A stretch of DNA of 64,000 bases from an uncultured Bacteroidota bacterium. Its GTDB lineage: Bacteria > Bacteroidota > Bacteroidia > Flavobacteriales > Flavobacteriaceae. A program made the translations under genes and the position numbers. The stretch is taken from positions 35,522 through 99,521 of the forward strand of contig CABXBH010000003.1 of NCBI GenBank assembly GCA_902510415.1. The letters are read 5' to 3'. A model generated the notes under the pieces. It did no database searches, was not told where the DNA came from, and saw only the letters and a program-made list of their open reading frames with translations. Positions 17,563 through 26,720 of this stretch are shown piece by piece. Position 1 is the stretch's first letter, and each line of letters begins with the position of its first letter.

Positions 17563-18585
17563 TTAATTAAGATTAATACTATTTCTTATTTGATTTCTAT
17601 TAATCTTGCCATTGTTTTTAGGAAAAGTATCAAGAAGAAAAACTTTTTTTGGAACTTCGTATTTATCAAGTTTTTTAAACGCATCTTTGTAATTTTCTGG
17701 GATATTTTCTTTAAAAACTATAACTACTTCATCACCAAGTTTATCATTGCTTAATGAACTAATTATAAAATCTGAAGAATAGTATTTTGATAATTTTTGT
17801 TCTACAGTTTCAGGATTAATTTTTATTCCTCCAGAATTTATAATAAAATCCTTCCTCCCTAAAAGGATAAATTTATTGCTACTGGTTAAATGAACTACAT
17901 CATTTGTTTGAACAAAATCAATTGAAAGATGACCTGGCTTAATTAATAAACAATTGTTTTTTTCATAAATTTTAATTCCAGGCAATAAAGTGAATTCACT
18001 CTGGTTCTTCGATAGATTTTTTATCGCAATATGAGTAATGGTCTCTGTCATTCCATATGTTTCAAATACATTTGAATCAATAGATAAAATTTTTTCTCTT
18101 AGAGCTTGATTTACAGCGCTTCCACCTACAATTACATTTTTTATTTTTCCAATATATTTTAAAGAGTTTTCTAACTGCATTGGAGTAAGGCCAACAAAAT
18201 CAAAATCATTTTTTAAATTTAAAAGGGGTGTGCTATTAACCGGATATAAATAGATGTCTAAACCTAAAACTAAAGCTCTAACAAGCATCATTTTACCAGC
18301 GATATATTTTATTGGCAAACAATTTATCAATCTATCGCCTGGACTTAGATTAAAGTATTTAGCTGTTAATTTAGCTGACGCAATTAAATCTGTTTTCTTC
18401 AATTTAATTTTTTTTGGTTTCCCCGTAGAACCAGATGTATTCGCGTGTATAAAATCACTCTTATCAAACCAAGAAATCAAGAAATCGTAATAGTCTTTTT
18501 TATCTTTTAACTTATTTAAAAGACTTGATTTAGAATTCGATTCTCCTTCAAATTTGAATTTATTATGTATTAGTATATCTGTCAA
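17563..18585 (-). CDS. menE: o-succinylbenzoate-CoA ligase, short Bacteroidetes form
   Basis: 340 residues, an adenylate-forming enzyme much shorter than the 450-480 residues of the proteobacterial and Bacillus versions, as is usual in Bacteroidetes. The AMP-binding P-loop reads HANTSGSTGKPKKIKL near residues 47-62. It has an adenylate motif (FETYGMTETITHI) and a C-terminal Lys region (FPKNNGKINRNQIR). It activates o-succinylbenzoate with CoA in menaquinone synthesis. Last gene of the operon; its start overlaps the end of menC by 23 bases. Confidence 0.92.
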   Translation of the reverse strand: MTDILIHNKFKFEGESNSKSSLLNKLKDKKDYYDFLISWFDKSDFIHANTSGSTGKPKKIKLKKTDLIASAKLTAKYFNLSPGDRLINCLPIKYIAGKMMLVRALVLGLDIYLYPVNSTPLLNLKNDFDFVGLTPMQLENSLKYIGKIKNVIVGGSAVNQALREKILSIDSNVFETYGMTETITHIAIKNLSKNQSEFTLLPGIKIYEKNNCLLIKPGHLSIDFVQTNDVVHLTSSNKFILLGRKDFIINSGGIKINPETVEQKLSKYYSSDFIISSLSNDKLGDEVVIVFKENIPENYKDAFKKLDKYEVPKKVFLLDTFPKNNGKINRNQIRNSINLN

Positions 18586-19621
18586 TTTTGTTTAAAAAAA
18601 AATTTAAATCCCATTTTTTATTTTCATTTAGAAAAATAGTGTCCCTATGAATTTCTAGGGGAGAAATGATATTGTTTTTAAAAAGCATTCCTGTACCTAA
18701 ACCCTGCCTCATATTATTACCTTTTGTATACACCCATTGAGAAATTACATTTAGGCCAACATTACTTTCTAATGCACTTGTAGCCCACCATTTAATGTTT
18801 CTCTTTTCTGCTAAATCTATCCATCGATTTGATTCTTCTATACCACCCAATAAGCTAGGTTTTATAATTAAAAATTGAGGATTAATGGTTTCTAATAAAA
18901 CATCCTTTTCTGAAACTTTAATCAACTCTTCATCTAACGCAATTGGAATTGGGGACATTTGGCATAATTGAGCCATTTCATACCACTGATTGGGTTTTAT
19001 AGGCTGCTCTAAAGAATGAATTGAAAAATTGCTTAATCTCTTGATTTTTTCTAAAGCGTTATCTTTTCTAAATGCGCCATTTGCGTCTAGCCTAATTTCC
19101 AGATCCTTTTCTGAATATTTTTTTCTGATTTTTTTAATCATTTCAAACTCAGATTCAAAATCTAAAGCACCAACCTTTATTTTAATACAGTTAAATCCAT
19201 CATTGATTTTACTCCTTATTTGAGTTTCCATATATTCAATATCACCCATCCAAACCAAACCATTTATTCGAATACTGTCATTGAAATTTGAAAAAGAAGA
19301 ATCAAATAATTTAAAATTTTCATCATAAGTAAGATCCCTCAAAGCAGTTTCTATTGCAAATTTTATCGCTGGATAATCTTCAATTTCTTTATCTTCAATA
19401 ATTTTACCGGATGAAATTTTTTCACAAACTTGTTTAAGCTTTAAATTAATATTTTTAATATTATCTATACTAAGTCCTGGAATTATACTGCACTCACCTA
19501 TTCCAATTTTATTTTCATTTTCGATTAATAAAAACCAACTAGGTTTTTCATTTAAAACATCTCTTGATGTTTTTCCTGGGATTTTAAATTTTAGGTTATG
19601 TTTAAAATAAGATGCTTTCAT
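18563..19621 (-). CDS. menC: o-succinylbenzoate synthase
   Basis: 352 residues of the enolase/mandelate-racemase superfamily. Visible catalytic features are the KxK on strand 2 (FNCIKIKVGAL, near residue 141), the metal ligands in LRLDANGAF and LEQP, then IALDEEL, and the second-barrel-face Lys in FLIIKPSLLGG. It dehydrates SHCHC to o-succinylbenzoate. It overlaps menA by 20 bases upstream and menE by 23 downstream, so translation is probably coupled. Confidence 0.92.
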   Translation of the reverse strand: MKASYFKHNLKFKIPGKTSRDVLNEKPSWFLLIENENKIGIGECSIIPGLSIDNIKNINLKLKQVCEKISSGKIIEDKEIEDYPAIKFAIETALRDLTYDENFKLFDSSFSNFNDSIRINGLVWMGDIEYMETQIRSKINDGFNCIKIKVGALDFESEFEMIKKIRKKYSEKDLEIRLDANGAFRKDNALEKIKRLSNFSIHSLEQPIKPNQWYEMAQLCQMSPIPIALDEELIKVSEKDVLLETINPQFLIIKPSLLGGIEESNRWIDLAEKRNIKWWATSALESNVGLNVISQWVYTKGNNMRQGLGTGMLFKNNIISPLEIHRDTIFLNENKKWDLNFFLNKIDRYTNT

Positions 19622-20522
19622 ATGCCAAAAAAATAGAAATTAAAATTGAATATATAAAGGTTGAAATGGCTAGTTGTTTTAATAGAGGTTTAAATTTCTC
19701 TGGAGAAATTGCAAGTCTTACTCTATAAATATGAAAAACTATAGGAAAGATTGCTGCAATAATAAAAAAATATCCAATTGAAATTTCAAAATTTGCTGAC
19801 CATAAAAAAGTTATTAATATTGGAATGGACATTAAAGTATAATGATAAATTTTAGAGTTTTTGAAACCAATTCTAGTTGGGATTGTTTTTTTATTCATTT
19901 TAGAATCGTTTTCTATATCTCTTATATTATTAAGATTCAGTACTCCCACACAAAGCAATCCTAAAGAAATTGCAATAGGCAATAATATAAAATCCAGTTT
20001 GAGGGTATAAAGGAAAGATGAACCCATAACACTAATTAAACCAAAAAAAATAAAAACAAATATATCCCCCAATCCTTTGTATCCATAAGGTGATTTCCCC
20101 ATGGTATATTTAATTGCAGCAGCAACAGAAAAAATGGATAGAATTAAAAAAATAATTAATAAATAATAATTTGTTCCAAAGGAATATTTGATTAAAAAAT
20201 AAGAAAGTGAAACAGAAATAAATATATTAATTAATATTGCTTTTTTTAATTCTGAAGTTGAAATTTCACCCGAGGCAATTGATCTCTTTGGACCAATTCT
20301 ATTATCATCTGTTCCTAAAACTCCGTCACCGTAATCATTCGCAAAATTTGATAAAATCTGATAAGAAATTGCTGTTAGGAGTGCTAGTGTAAATATTATA
20401 ATATCAAATTTTTGTGAAAAAAAAGAGTAAAAAGAACCTATTATAATTCCTGAAATTGACAAGGGTACAGTTTCAAGCCTGGCAGTACCAATCCAGTTTT
20501 TTAATTTCTTTTTTGAATTCAT
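19602..20522 (-). CDS. menA: 1,4-dihydroxy-2-naphthoate prenyltransferase
   Basis: 306 residues, a UbiA-superfamily membrane prenyltransferase with about eight transmembrane helices. Both Asp-rich motifs are present: NFANDYGDGVLGTDDNRIGP near residue 66 for the prenyl diphosphate and Mg, and NNIRDIENDSKMNKKT near residue 196. It attaches the isoprenoid tail to DHNA in the inner membrane. Confidence 0.94.
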   Translation of the reverse strand: MNSKKKLKNWIGTARLETVPLSISGIIIGSFYSFFSQKFDIIIFTLALLTAISYQILSNFANDYGDGVLGTDDNRIGPKRSIASGEISTSELKKAILINIFISVSLSYFLIKYSFGTNYYLLIIFLILSIFSVAAAIKYTMGKSPYGYKGLGDIFVFIFFGLISVMGSSFLYTLKLDFILLPIAISLGLLCVGVLNLNNIRDIENDSKMNKKTIPTRIGFKNSKIYHYTLMSIPILITFLWSANFEISIGYFFIIAAIFPIVFHIYRVRLAISPEKFKPLLKQLAISTFIYSILISIFLAYESILF

Positions 20523-20546
20523 TTTCTGATAAAATGATTTATATAT

Positions 20547-21365
20547 TTACGGAAATTTAGGATATTTTTTAAAGTTTGGGTCTCTCTTTTCTAAAAATGC
20601 TTCCTTGCCTTCTTGTGCTTCTTCGGTCAGATAATATAATAATGTTGCATCCCCCGCTAATTGCATTAAACCGTGTTGCCCGTCAAGCTCGGCATTTAGG
20701 CTTCTTTTAATCATTCTCAAAGCTAAAGGACTTCTTTTTTGCATAATTAAACACCATTCTAAAACTGTTTCTTCTAATCTTTCTAAAGGCACTACTTTGT
20801 TAACCATACCCATTTCAAATGCTTCTTTTGCAGAATATTGCTTACATAGGAACCATATCTCTCTAGCTTTTTTCTGACCTACGTGTCTTGCTAAATAAGA
20901 CGACCCAAAGCCTCCGTCAAAACTACCAACCTTAGGTCCTGTTTGGCCAAATATTGCATTTTCACTTGCGATAGTTAAATCACAGACGACATGTAAAACA
21001 TGACCGCCACCAATAGCATATCCATTAACCATCGCTATGACCGGCTTGGGTAATTCCCTTATCCTTTTATGTAAATCTAGCACGTTTAATCTTGGCACAC
21101 CGTCGTCCCCAATATAACCACCAGTGCCTTTAACATTCTGGTCACCTCCACTACAAAAAGCTTTATCCCCAATTCCAGTAATAATTACAATATCTATATC
21201 GTTTCTCTCCCTACAAATTTCAAATGCATCAAGCATTTCAATATTAGTCTCAGGTCGGAAAGCGTTATAAACTTTAGGTCTATTAATTGTAACTTTTGCA
21301 ACTCCATTATAAAAGTCAAAATTTATATCAGTGTATTTCTTTATTGTAGTCCAGGATACTTTCAT
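20547..21365 (-). CDS. menB: 1,4-dihydroxy-2-naphthoyl-CoA synthase
   Basis: 272 residues of the crotonase superfamily, full length for MenB. It contains the oxyanion-hole stretch [11 protein letters not shown] near residue 72, the MenB-type segment ([17 protein letters not shown]) and [20 protein letters not shown], followed by [19 protein letters not shown]. It cyclises o-succinylbenzoyl-CoA. It lies between menD and menA with 24-base and 17-base gaps. Confidence 0.96.
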   Translation of the reverse strand: MKVSWTTIKKYTDINFDFYNGVAKVTINRPKVYNAFRPETNIEMLDAFEICRERNDIDIVIITGIGDKAFCSGGDQNVKGTGGYIGDDGVPRLNVLDLHKRIRELPKPVIAMVNGYAIGGGHVLHVVCDLTIASENAIFGQTGPKVGSFDGGFGSSYLARHVGQKKAREIWFLCKQYSAKEAFEMGMVNKVVPLERLEETVLEWCLIMQKRSPLALRMIKRSLNAELDGQHGLMQLAGDATLLYYLTEEAQEGKEAFLEKRDPNFKKYPKFP

Positions 21366-21382
21366 CTTAATTTTTTATGTGT

Positions 21383-23149
21383 TTATGGCTTAGACAAATA
21401 TCTAAAATAATCCTTTAATATTTTTGCACTTTTTGTGCCGGAGGTTTTAATTTCCAAAATCTTAGGTCTTTTTGAGTTCCTAAAAAACGTAGTCAAGACT
21501 AAATTAAGACCAAATTTTGAAGAAACCCTTGTATATCTAAATCCAAACATTTTAGCCAACAATCTCCCCGATAAATTATGTTTTGTTTCGATAAATTCAG
21601 AGAATAAATCTGTTTCCCTAAATCCGGGTAATATTCTAAAAATAGCTCCACCTGAATTATTTATAATTATTATTCTAAAATTTGTAGGGATATTTTTATT
21701 CCATAGAGCACTCATGTCATAAAGAAAACTTAAATCTCCTGTTACGAGAACTACAGGCAACTCATTTTTTACCGAGTTTCCAATTGCAGTTGAAGTGCTA
21801 CCGTCAATTCCACTTGTTCCTCGATTAGCAAACATTTTATTATTATTTTTTAAATCAAATAATTGAAAATACCTTACAGGCGTGCTATTAGCAACCTGAA
21901 TGTCATAATTTTTTGGAATGTTTTGACTTAAAATTTCGAAAACCTTGAGATCTGAGAAATTTGAGATTCTCAAAAATCTGTTATGCAATTCTAGCTTAGA
22001 TTTATTTAACGATTGCCAGACATTAAAATAATTTGAGTCGATATTTTTTAAATGAATATTTTCAAAAAATTCATCAGCTGATATTTTTAGATGAGAGAGC
22101 CCAGAGTAAAATGTATCTTTTGGAATATTAGTTCCTACGTGCACATGCTTTTTTGCCTTATAGTTTCTTAGATAGGATTTGATTTTTTTTGAAATTATCA
22201 TCCCTCCTACTGTAATAATAATTTCAGGTGATAACTCTTCGAAAATATCATTTGCATTTTCTTGTAATTCAATTGGCCCAATCAATCTATCAATATTTGA
22301 AATAAAAAAATCATTAAAAACATTTGAAGTGTGCTCTTTTAAAACAACCATTGAAGGGAAGGAATTTATTTTTTCAATTGATTTTTTTGAGAGTAAATTC
22401 TCACCTGCAACTCCAATTAGAATTAATATTTTTTTTGCTTTATAAATTTCATTAAAATAGTCATTAATATTCTCTAATTTCTTGATTTTATTTATTTTTT
22501 TCTGGACATTAACTTTAATAGAGGGTGAATTTTCAAAATCATATAAAGGCTCTTCCATAGGGACATTTAAGTGAACAGGTTGCATATTGTTTAACGAAAG
22601 ATTAAAGGCTTTTTCGATTATTTTTTCGTTTTCCATTTGAATAAAATCCTGTAATTTTTTCAAATTTGAGTATTCAGTTTTACCTTTGATTATCGATTGT
22701 GAATTGCTTTTAATTATCTCCGAGGTACCATGTATACAGTCCTGCTTTAATGAATCTGAAAAGAGAATATTTTCTTTAAAAACGAAAGGTTGATTAATTG
22801 TCTGACCATCTCCAATATTAATTTTGTATTCCGGCCGGTCAGCTGATAAAATAATTAAAGGTATTTCACTGTAATAAGCCTCAGAAATTGCAGGATAATA
22901 ATTTAAGAGAGCTGATCCTGAGGTGCAAATTAGTATAGTTGGCTTCTTTGATTTTTGAGATAATCCTAGAGCAAAAAACCCTGCAGATCTTTCATCGACT
23001 ATACTATAACAATTGAAATTTTGATTAGAAGAAAAGCCTATTGCTAAAGGAACATTTCTAGACCCAGGAGAAATAACAACATCAATAATTTCTAAATTTA
23101 TACAGGATAAAATTAATGTCTGAGCAACAGGAATTACTGGGTATTTCAT
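21383..23149 (-). CDS. menD: SEPHCHC synthase (2-succinyl-5-enolpyruvyl-6-hydroxy-3-cyclohexene-1-carboxylate synthase)
   Basis: 588 residues, a thiamine-diphosphate enzyme. The N-terminal Pyr domain has VISPGSRNVPLAIGF near residue 25, CTSGSALLNYYPAISEAYY and LSADRPEYKINIGDGQTINQ. The C-terminal PP domain has GTSGIDGSTSTAIG and the GDLSFLYDMSALW...NNSGGAIF ThDP-binding motif near residues 445-500. It joins 2-oxoglutarate to isochorismate in the first committed menaquinone step. Confidence 0.95.
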   Translation of the reverse strand: MKYPVIPVAQTLILSCINLEIIDVVISPGSRNVPLAIGFSSNQNFNCYSIVDERSAGFFALGLSQKSKKPTILICTSGSALLNYYPAISEAYYSEIPLIILSADRPEYKINIGDGQTINQPFVFKENILFSDSLKQDCIHGTSEIIKSNSQSIIKGKTEYSNLKKLQDFIQMENEKIIEKAFNLSLNNMQPVHLNVPMEEPLYDFENSPSIKVNVQKKINKIKKLENINDYFNEIYKAKKILILIGVAGENLLSKKSIEKINSFPSMVVLKEHTSNVFNDFFISNIDRLIGPIELQENANDIFEELSPEIIITVGGMIISKKIKSYLRNYKAKKHVHVGTNIPKDTFYSGLSHLKISADEFFENIHLKNIDSNYFNVWQSLNKSKLELHNRFLRISNFSDLKVFEILSQNIPKNYDIQVANSTPVRYFQLFDLKNNNKMFANRGTSGIDGSTSTAIGNSVKNELPVVLVTGDLSFLYDMSALWNKNIPTNFRIIIINNSGGAIFRILPGFRETDLFSEFIETKHNLSGRLLAKMFGFRYTRVSSKFGLNLVLTTFFRNSKRPKILEIKTSGTKSAKILKDYFRYLSKP

Positions 23150-23176
23150 CTTATGTAAATTTACTAAATATATATG

Positions 23177-24220
23177 TTAAACCTGGCGAAATACTCTAAG
23201 CATTGTCTGAGATTTATTTAAAATTTCATTCCACTCATCCAAAGGTTTACTATCTCTTGTAATTCCACCTCCCACATATACTGATAAATTGTTATCTGTA
23301 ATTTTAGCACATCTAATATTAACATAAATGTCACATGAATGATTATCAATTATACCCATATAACCGGTATAAAAAGACCTGTCATAATTTTCATTCTCAT
23401 TAATATAATTAATTGCCTCTTTTTTTGGTGTACCTGCTACAGCAGGTGTAGGGTGTAATATGTTTATTAAATCAAATGGATGGGTTTTTGTTTTTGCCTT
23501 TAAAACAGATTTTAAGTGATAAATACTGCCAGCTTTAATCGTTTGTAAAGCACCCTTTTCTATAGAATTGCAATATTTTGATAAATCATTTGTTATTTGT
23601 TCTTCAACAATCTTTTGCTCTCTGAATTCTTTATCTGTCCAATTTTGATTGATTTCTTTTTTTGTAGCAGCTAAAGCATAAGTAGTAACTAATCCTTTAT
23701 TTAAACTGATTAATTTTTCAGGTGAAGCTCCCATCCAAATCCCAATTTCTGGGTGAAAAAACAAGTAACAAAAAGCGTCATTATTATATTGAAGGAGATT
23801 TTTAAAATAGGCCATTATAGAAGAAGAATCAATTTTTACACTAAAATTCGAAGAGCAAACAATTTTTTCCAAATTAGAATTATCAATATCCTTTATGGTT
23901 CTTTTAACATAATTAATGTAAGATGATTTTTGAGCAATAAAATCCTTTGTAGAAACCTCATGTTGATTATTTATTTTAAAATCTAAATAAAATTCAGTTT
24001 CAAAAGTCTTTTTAGGAGTTAATAAATAACCTTTTGAATTTATATTAAATGGCATAAATAAAAATCCTTTTTTTCCATTCATTGCAGAAATAACACCACT
24101 AACTACTGTGCCTTGATGACATATTATTTTATTGTAACTAGGTTTTTTGAAAACTATAAATGATTCATTATTCGTCAGAAAGTAATTTAATTCACTGAAA
24201 AATTTTAAGTCTGATATCAT
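23177..24220 (-). CDS. menF: isochorismate synthase
   Basis: 347 residues of the chorismate-binding family, short as in other Bacteroidetes. The C-terminal half has the typical GIWMGASPEKLISL, TTYALAATK, HPTPAVAGTPK and FYTGYMGIID segments and ends with VNIRCAKI and YVGGGITRDSKPLDEW. It converts chorismate to isochorismate. It overlaps the upstream methyltransferase gene by four bases (ATGA). A small thioesterase gene often lies between menF and menD in Flavobacteriia, but here only 27 bases separate them. Confidence 0.92.
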   Translation of the reverse strand: MISDLKFFSELNYFLTNNESFIVFKKPSYNKIICHQGTVVSGVISAMNGKKGFLFMPFNINSKGYLLTPKKTFETEFYLDFKINNQHEVSTKDFIAQKSSYINYVKRTIKDIDNSNLEKIVCSSNFSVKIDSSSIMAYFKNLLQYNNDAFCYLFFHPEIGIWMGASPEKLISLNKGLVTTYALAATKKEINQNWTDKEFREQKIVEEQITNDLSKYCNSIEKGALQTIKAGSIYHLKSVLKAKTKTHPFDLINILHPTPAVAGTPKKEAINYINENENYDRSFYTGYMGIIDNHSCDIYVNIRCAKITDNNLSVYVGGGITRDSKPLDEWNEILNKSQTMLRVFRQV

Positions 24221-24936
24221 TTTGATGCAATATATATGGTTGAAGAGCCAAAAAATTTTGGTCTAATTTTTACATCGTTAAATCCCACAGATTTTAAAAT
24301 GTTTCTGAAATTTTCTCCACAAGGAAACACTTCTGCAGAATTTAATAAATAGTTATAAGCTGTTAGATCTTTCGAAAATAAACGGGCCATTAAAGGAATG
24401 TAAGTCCGGGTAAATAAAGAATAAAAAAAGCGTATAATTATATTTTGAGGAACTGAAGTTTCTAGAATAATTAAAGTTCCTTTAGGCTTTAAAACCCTAA
24501 AACTTTCATTTAGACCTCTTTTCAAATCTTGAAAATTTCTTACACCAAAACCAATAGTAATTAAATCAAAATAATTATCGTCAAACCTTAAATTCTCAGC
24601 GTCCCCAGTTTCTAATATAACTGAATTTGTGAGATTGTTTTTAATTATTTTTTCCCGACCAATATTTAACATTTTTTTTGAAATATCTACACCTGTAACT
24701 ATACAGTCCGAAATACTTCCAAGATTAATTGCGATATCAGCAGTTCCGGTTGCTATGTCAAGTGCTCTCTTTGGATTTGTTTTTCTTGCCAATTTTAAAA
24801 TATGTTTCTTCCATCTCTTGTGATTATTGAAAGTCATGATTCCATTAACTAAATCATACTCAATGGAAATGGAATCAAACATTTTTTCAACTTGAATTTT
24901 TTTTGAACTATTTAATTTTTGATTCGGTTTCAACAT
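24217..24936 (-). CDS. ubiE: demethylmenaquinone methyltransferase
   Basis: 239 residues, an S-adenosylmethionine methyltransferase of the UbiE/MenG family. It shows FDSISIEYDLVNGIMTFNNH near residue 20, RALDIATGTADIA (SAM motif I), GDAENLRFDDNYFDLITIGF, then GVRNF and LIILETSVP. It carries out the last step of menaquinone synthesis and is the first gene of the operon. The operon order is ubiE-menF-menD-menB-menA-menC-menE. No menH is present in the window. Confidence 0.95.
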   Translation of the reverse strand: MLKPNQKLNSSKKIQVEKMFDSISIEYDLVNGIMTFNNHKRWKKHILKLARKTNPKRALDIATGTADIAINLGSISDCIVTGVDISKKMLNIGREKIIKNNLTNSVILETGDAENLRFDDNYFDLITIGFGVRNFQDLKRGLNESFRVLKPKGTLIILETSVPQNIIIRFFYSLFTRTYIPLMARLFSKDLTAYNYLLNSAEVFPCGENFRNILKSVGFNDVKIRPKFFGSSTIYIASK

Positions 24937-25036
24937 CGATATTTTAGCTCAGCAAATTTAAAAAATTAATGTAGATTAAGTTTAATATTTAATTAACAAA
25001 AATCATGCTCAAAAAATCAAAGAAGAAGCTAAATTT

Positions 25037-25699
25037 GTGAAAAAATTCAATATGAGATATTATTTAGTTTTAATATATATAATTTTTTTCAACCAGTTGT
25101 TCAGTCAAGATATTCAACAAGTTGAAGTCATAAAAAATGACAAACAAGTCGAAGAATTATTTGATGAACTAGGAGATTCTGAAATGAAATTGGACGTTAT
25201 AGATTTATTAAGCCAGCCTGCTTTAAATATTGGATATGAAAAAATAATTGATTCATATTCATCTTATGGGGCAGATATATTTTTAAATTTTAATGATAAT
25301 AATGCTTCAAGAACTTGGTCTGAAAAATTTTCCTTAAACCCTTTTTACAGATTTTATTTTTTAAACAAAACCGATTTCGGTGGTGAGGGCTATTTTGCTG
25401 AAGTGTTCATTAAATTTTCTAATATAGAATATAATAGAAATACTTACAATTACGATTCATTTCCTGATGAACCATTAGTAACAAGTGATGAAATTAAAGC
25501 ATGGGATATTGCCCCTGGAGTTGGTGTTGGTAGAAAATGGGTAAATAAAAAGGGTTGGACTTTTGAATATATGATAGGCATAGGTAGGTATCTTTTTGCT
25601 AGTAGTGAAAATGATGACGTACCTGATGGAGGTAGTGTAAGTGACTACAGGCCCGAAGCAACCTTTAAAGGAGGTGTTTCAATTGGAAAGAGATTTTAA
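25037..25699 (+). CDS. predicted outer membrane beta-barrel protein, DUF3575-like
   Basis: 220 residues from GTG at 25037, or 215 from the ATG at 25052, which also gives a full signal peptide (MRYYLVLIYIIFFNQLFSQ); the ATG may be the real start. After a charged linker the protein is a run of amphipathic strands with conserved-looking turns (NPFYRFYFLNKTDFGGEGYFAEVF, GVGVGRKWVNKKGWTFEYMIG) and a terminal aromatic residue (SIGKRF), consistent with a small eight-stranded barrel. Its role is unknown. It is divergent from ubiE. Confidence 0.72.
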   Translation: MKKFNMRYYLVLIYIIFFNQLFSQDIQQVEVIKNDKQVEELFDELGDSEMKLDVIDLLSQPALNIGYEKIIDSYSSYGADIFLNFNDNNASRTWSEKFSLNPFYRFYFLNKTDFGGEGYFAEVFIKFSNIEYNRNTYNYDSFPDEPLVTSDEIKAWDIAPGVGVGRKWVNKKGWTFEYMIGIGRYLFASSENDDVPDGGSVSDYRPEATFKGGVSIGKRF

Positions 25700-25876
25700 T
25701 TATTAGATTTCTCTTCGTTGATTACTGCTGACAATCAGAACTTAACCGTCATAGTTTACCGGTATTTTCAGAAAGTGTTATGCCCAATAACCATAATAAA
25801 TATTCAAAAAAACTAAATTAATAGCTTTTTGGTTTTAATTTGGAAATATTAATTGGGTTAAATGCTATAGAGATAT

Positions 25877-26068
25877 CTATGCAAGTTCTACTTTTGTAGC
25901 AGCTTTTCCTTTTCTACCTTCACCTTCTTCATACTCTACCTTGTCACCTTCTTTGATAGTAAGATTACCAAGTGCTGAATAATGAACGAAAAGGTCTTCT
26001 CCTGTTTCGTCGTTTGTAATGAATCCATAACCTTTAGATTCATTAAAAAATTTTACTGTTCCTTTCAT
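25877..26068 (-). CDS. cold-shock domain protein (CspA family)
   Basis: 63 residues, the standard length. Both RNA-binding motifs are intact: RNP1 as KGYGFI near residue 12 and RNP2 as DLFVHYSAL near residue 25. The tail is [10 protein letters not shown]. It is a single-strand nucleic acid chaperone. It is monocistronic, with a promoter-like -7 box 20 bases upstream of the start. Confidence 0.96.
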   Translation of the reverse strand: MKGTVKFFNESKGYGFITNDETGEDLFVHYSALGNLTIKEGDKVEYEEGEGRKGKAATKVELA

Positions 26069-26087
26069 TATAAATTATAAATTTCAG

Positions 26088-26095
26088 CAAATGTA
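26088..26095 (-). promoter_or_regulatory. Bacteroidetes-type -7 promoter box of the cold-shock gene
   Basis: On the minus strand this reads TACATTTG, a match to the Bacteroidetes -7 consensus TAnnTTTG, 20 bases before the start codon. No good TTTG was found at the -33 position, so the call rests on one box. Confidence 0.4.
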
Positions 26096-26138
26096 ATCTA
26101 TATTATTAAAGAAATTGATGTTTTTTTCATATTATTTT

Positions 26139-26447
26139 TCAGTTTTTATAATTATCATACAAATAAAGAGGCATTGAAAGCGAAAATCCTACCAAAAATA
26201 ATGATGACAAATATTTGAGAAACCTTTTTGAATCAATTTTTTTATTTAAAAATTGGTATATAATAAAAACTAGATATGATGTTGCAGCTACTGTAATATC
26301 CATAGTAATCATAGATATTGCGTGATTTGAATATATCTCAGCCCAAAAACCATTCATTGACCAATTATTATCTAGTAAAAAATAGTATAATTGATAATAA
26401 GGGAGAATAACACCAAGGATACAAAGTAAAAAAAATAATTTTTTCAT
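26139..26447 (-). CDS. small integral membrane protein, DUF2834-like
   Basis: 102 residues with three predicted membrane helices (residues ~4-25, ~45-68 and ~80-96). The arrangement of a short aromatic loop (LLDNNWSMNGFWAEIYSN) then MITMDITVAATSYLVFII matches my memory of the DUF2834 family. No enzymatic motif is visible. Confidence 0.65.
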   Translation of the reverse strand: MKKLFFLLCILGVILPYYQLYYFLLDNNWSMNGFWAEIYSNHAISMITMDITVAATSYLVFIIYQFLNKKIDSKRFLKYLSSLFLVGFSLSMPLYLYDNYKN

Positions 26448-26528
26448 AATTTTTCATTAATATTTATCTATGAATTTAATAAATCATCACATTCTTTGTC
26501 ATAATATTGTAAAATAATATTCAGTTTT

Positions 26529-26711
26529 ATGCTTGAGGAATATTTCGATTGTCCATATTGCTGGGAAAATCAATTAAAAATGGTAGACCCCTCAATAAAA
26601 AATCAAAATTTTATCGAGGATTGTGAGGTTTGCTGCAATCCTATAGATTTTAATATTTCTGTTGAAAATAATGAAGTTGTATTCTTTAAACCTAATAAAA
26701 TTGATCAATAA
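26529..26711 (+). CDS. CPXCG-motif cysteine-rich small protein
   Basis: 60 residues with two Cys knuckles: FDCPYCWE near residue 7 and EDCEVCCNPIDF near residue 36, followed by a beta strand (ENNEVVFFK). This fits the small zinc-ribbon-like CPXCG family of unknown function. The next gene starts nine bases after it. Confidence 0.85.
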   Translation: MLEEYFDCPYCWENQLKMVDPSIKNQNFIEDCEVCCNPIDFNISVENNEVVFFKPNKIDQ

Positions 26712-26720
26712 ACTTTAAAC

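Noticed and set aside
25700-25876. Small RNA or gene between 25699 and 25877
   Set aside because: No ORF with a start, no clear hairpin with a T run, and no RNA family features could be supported.
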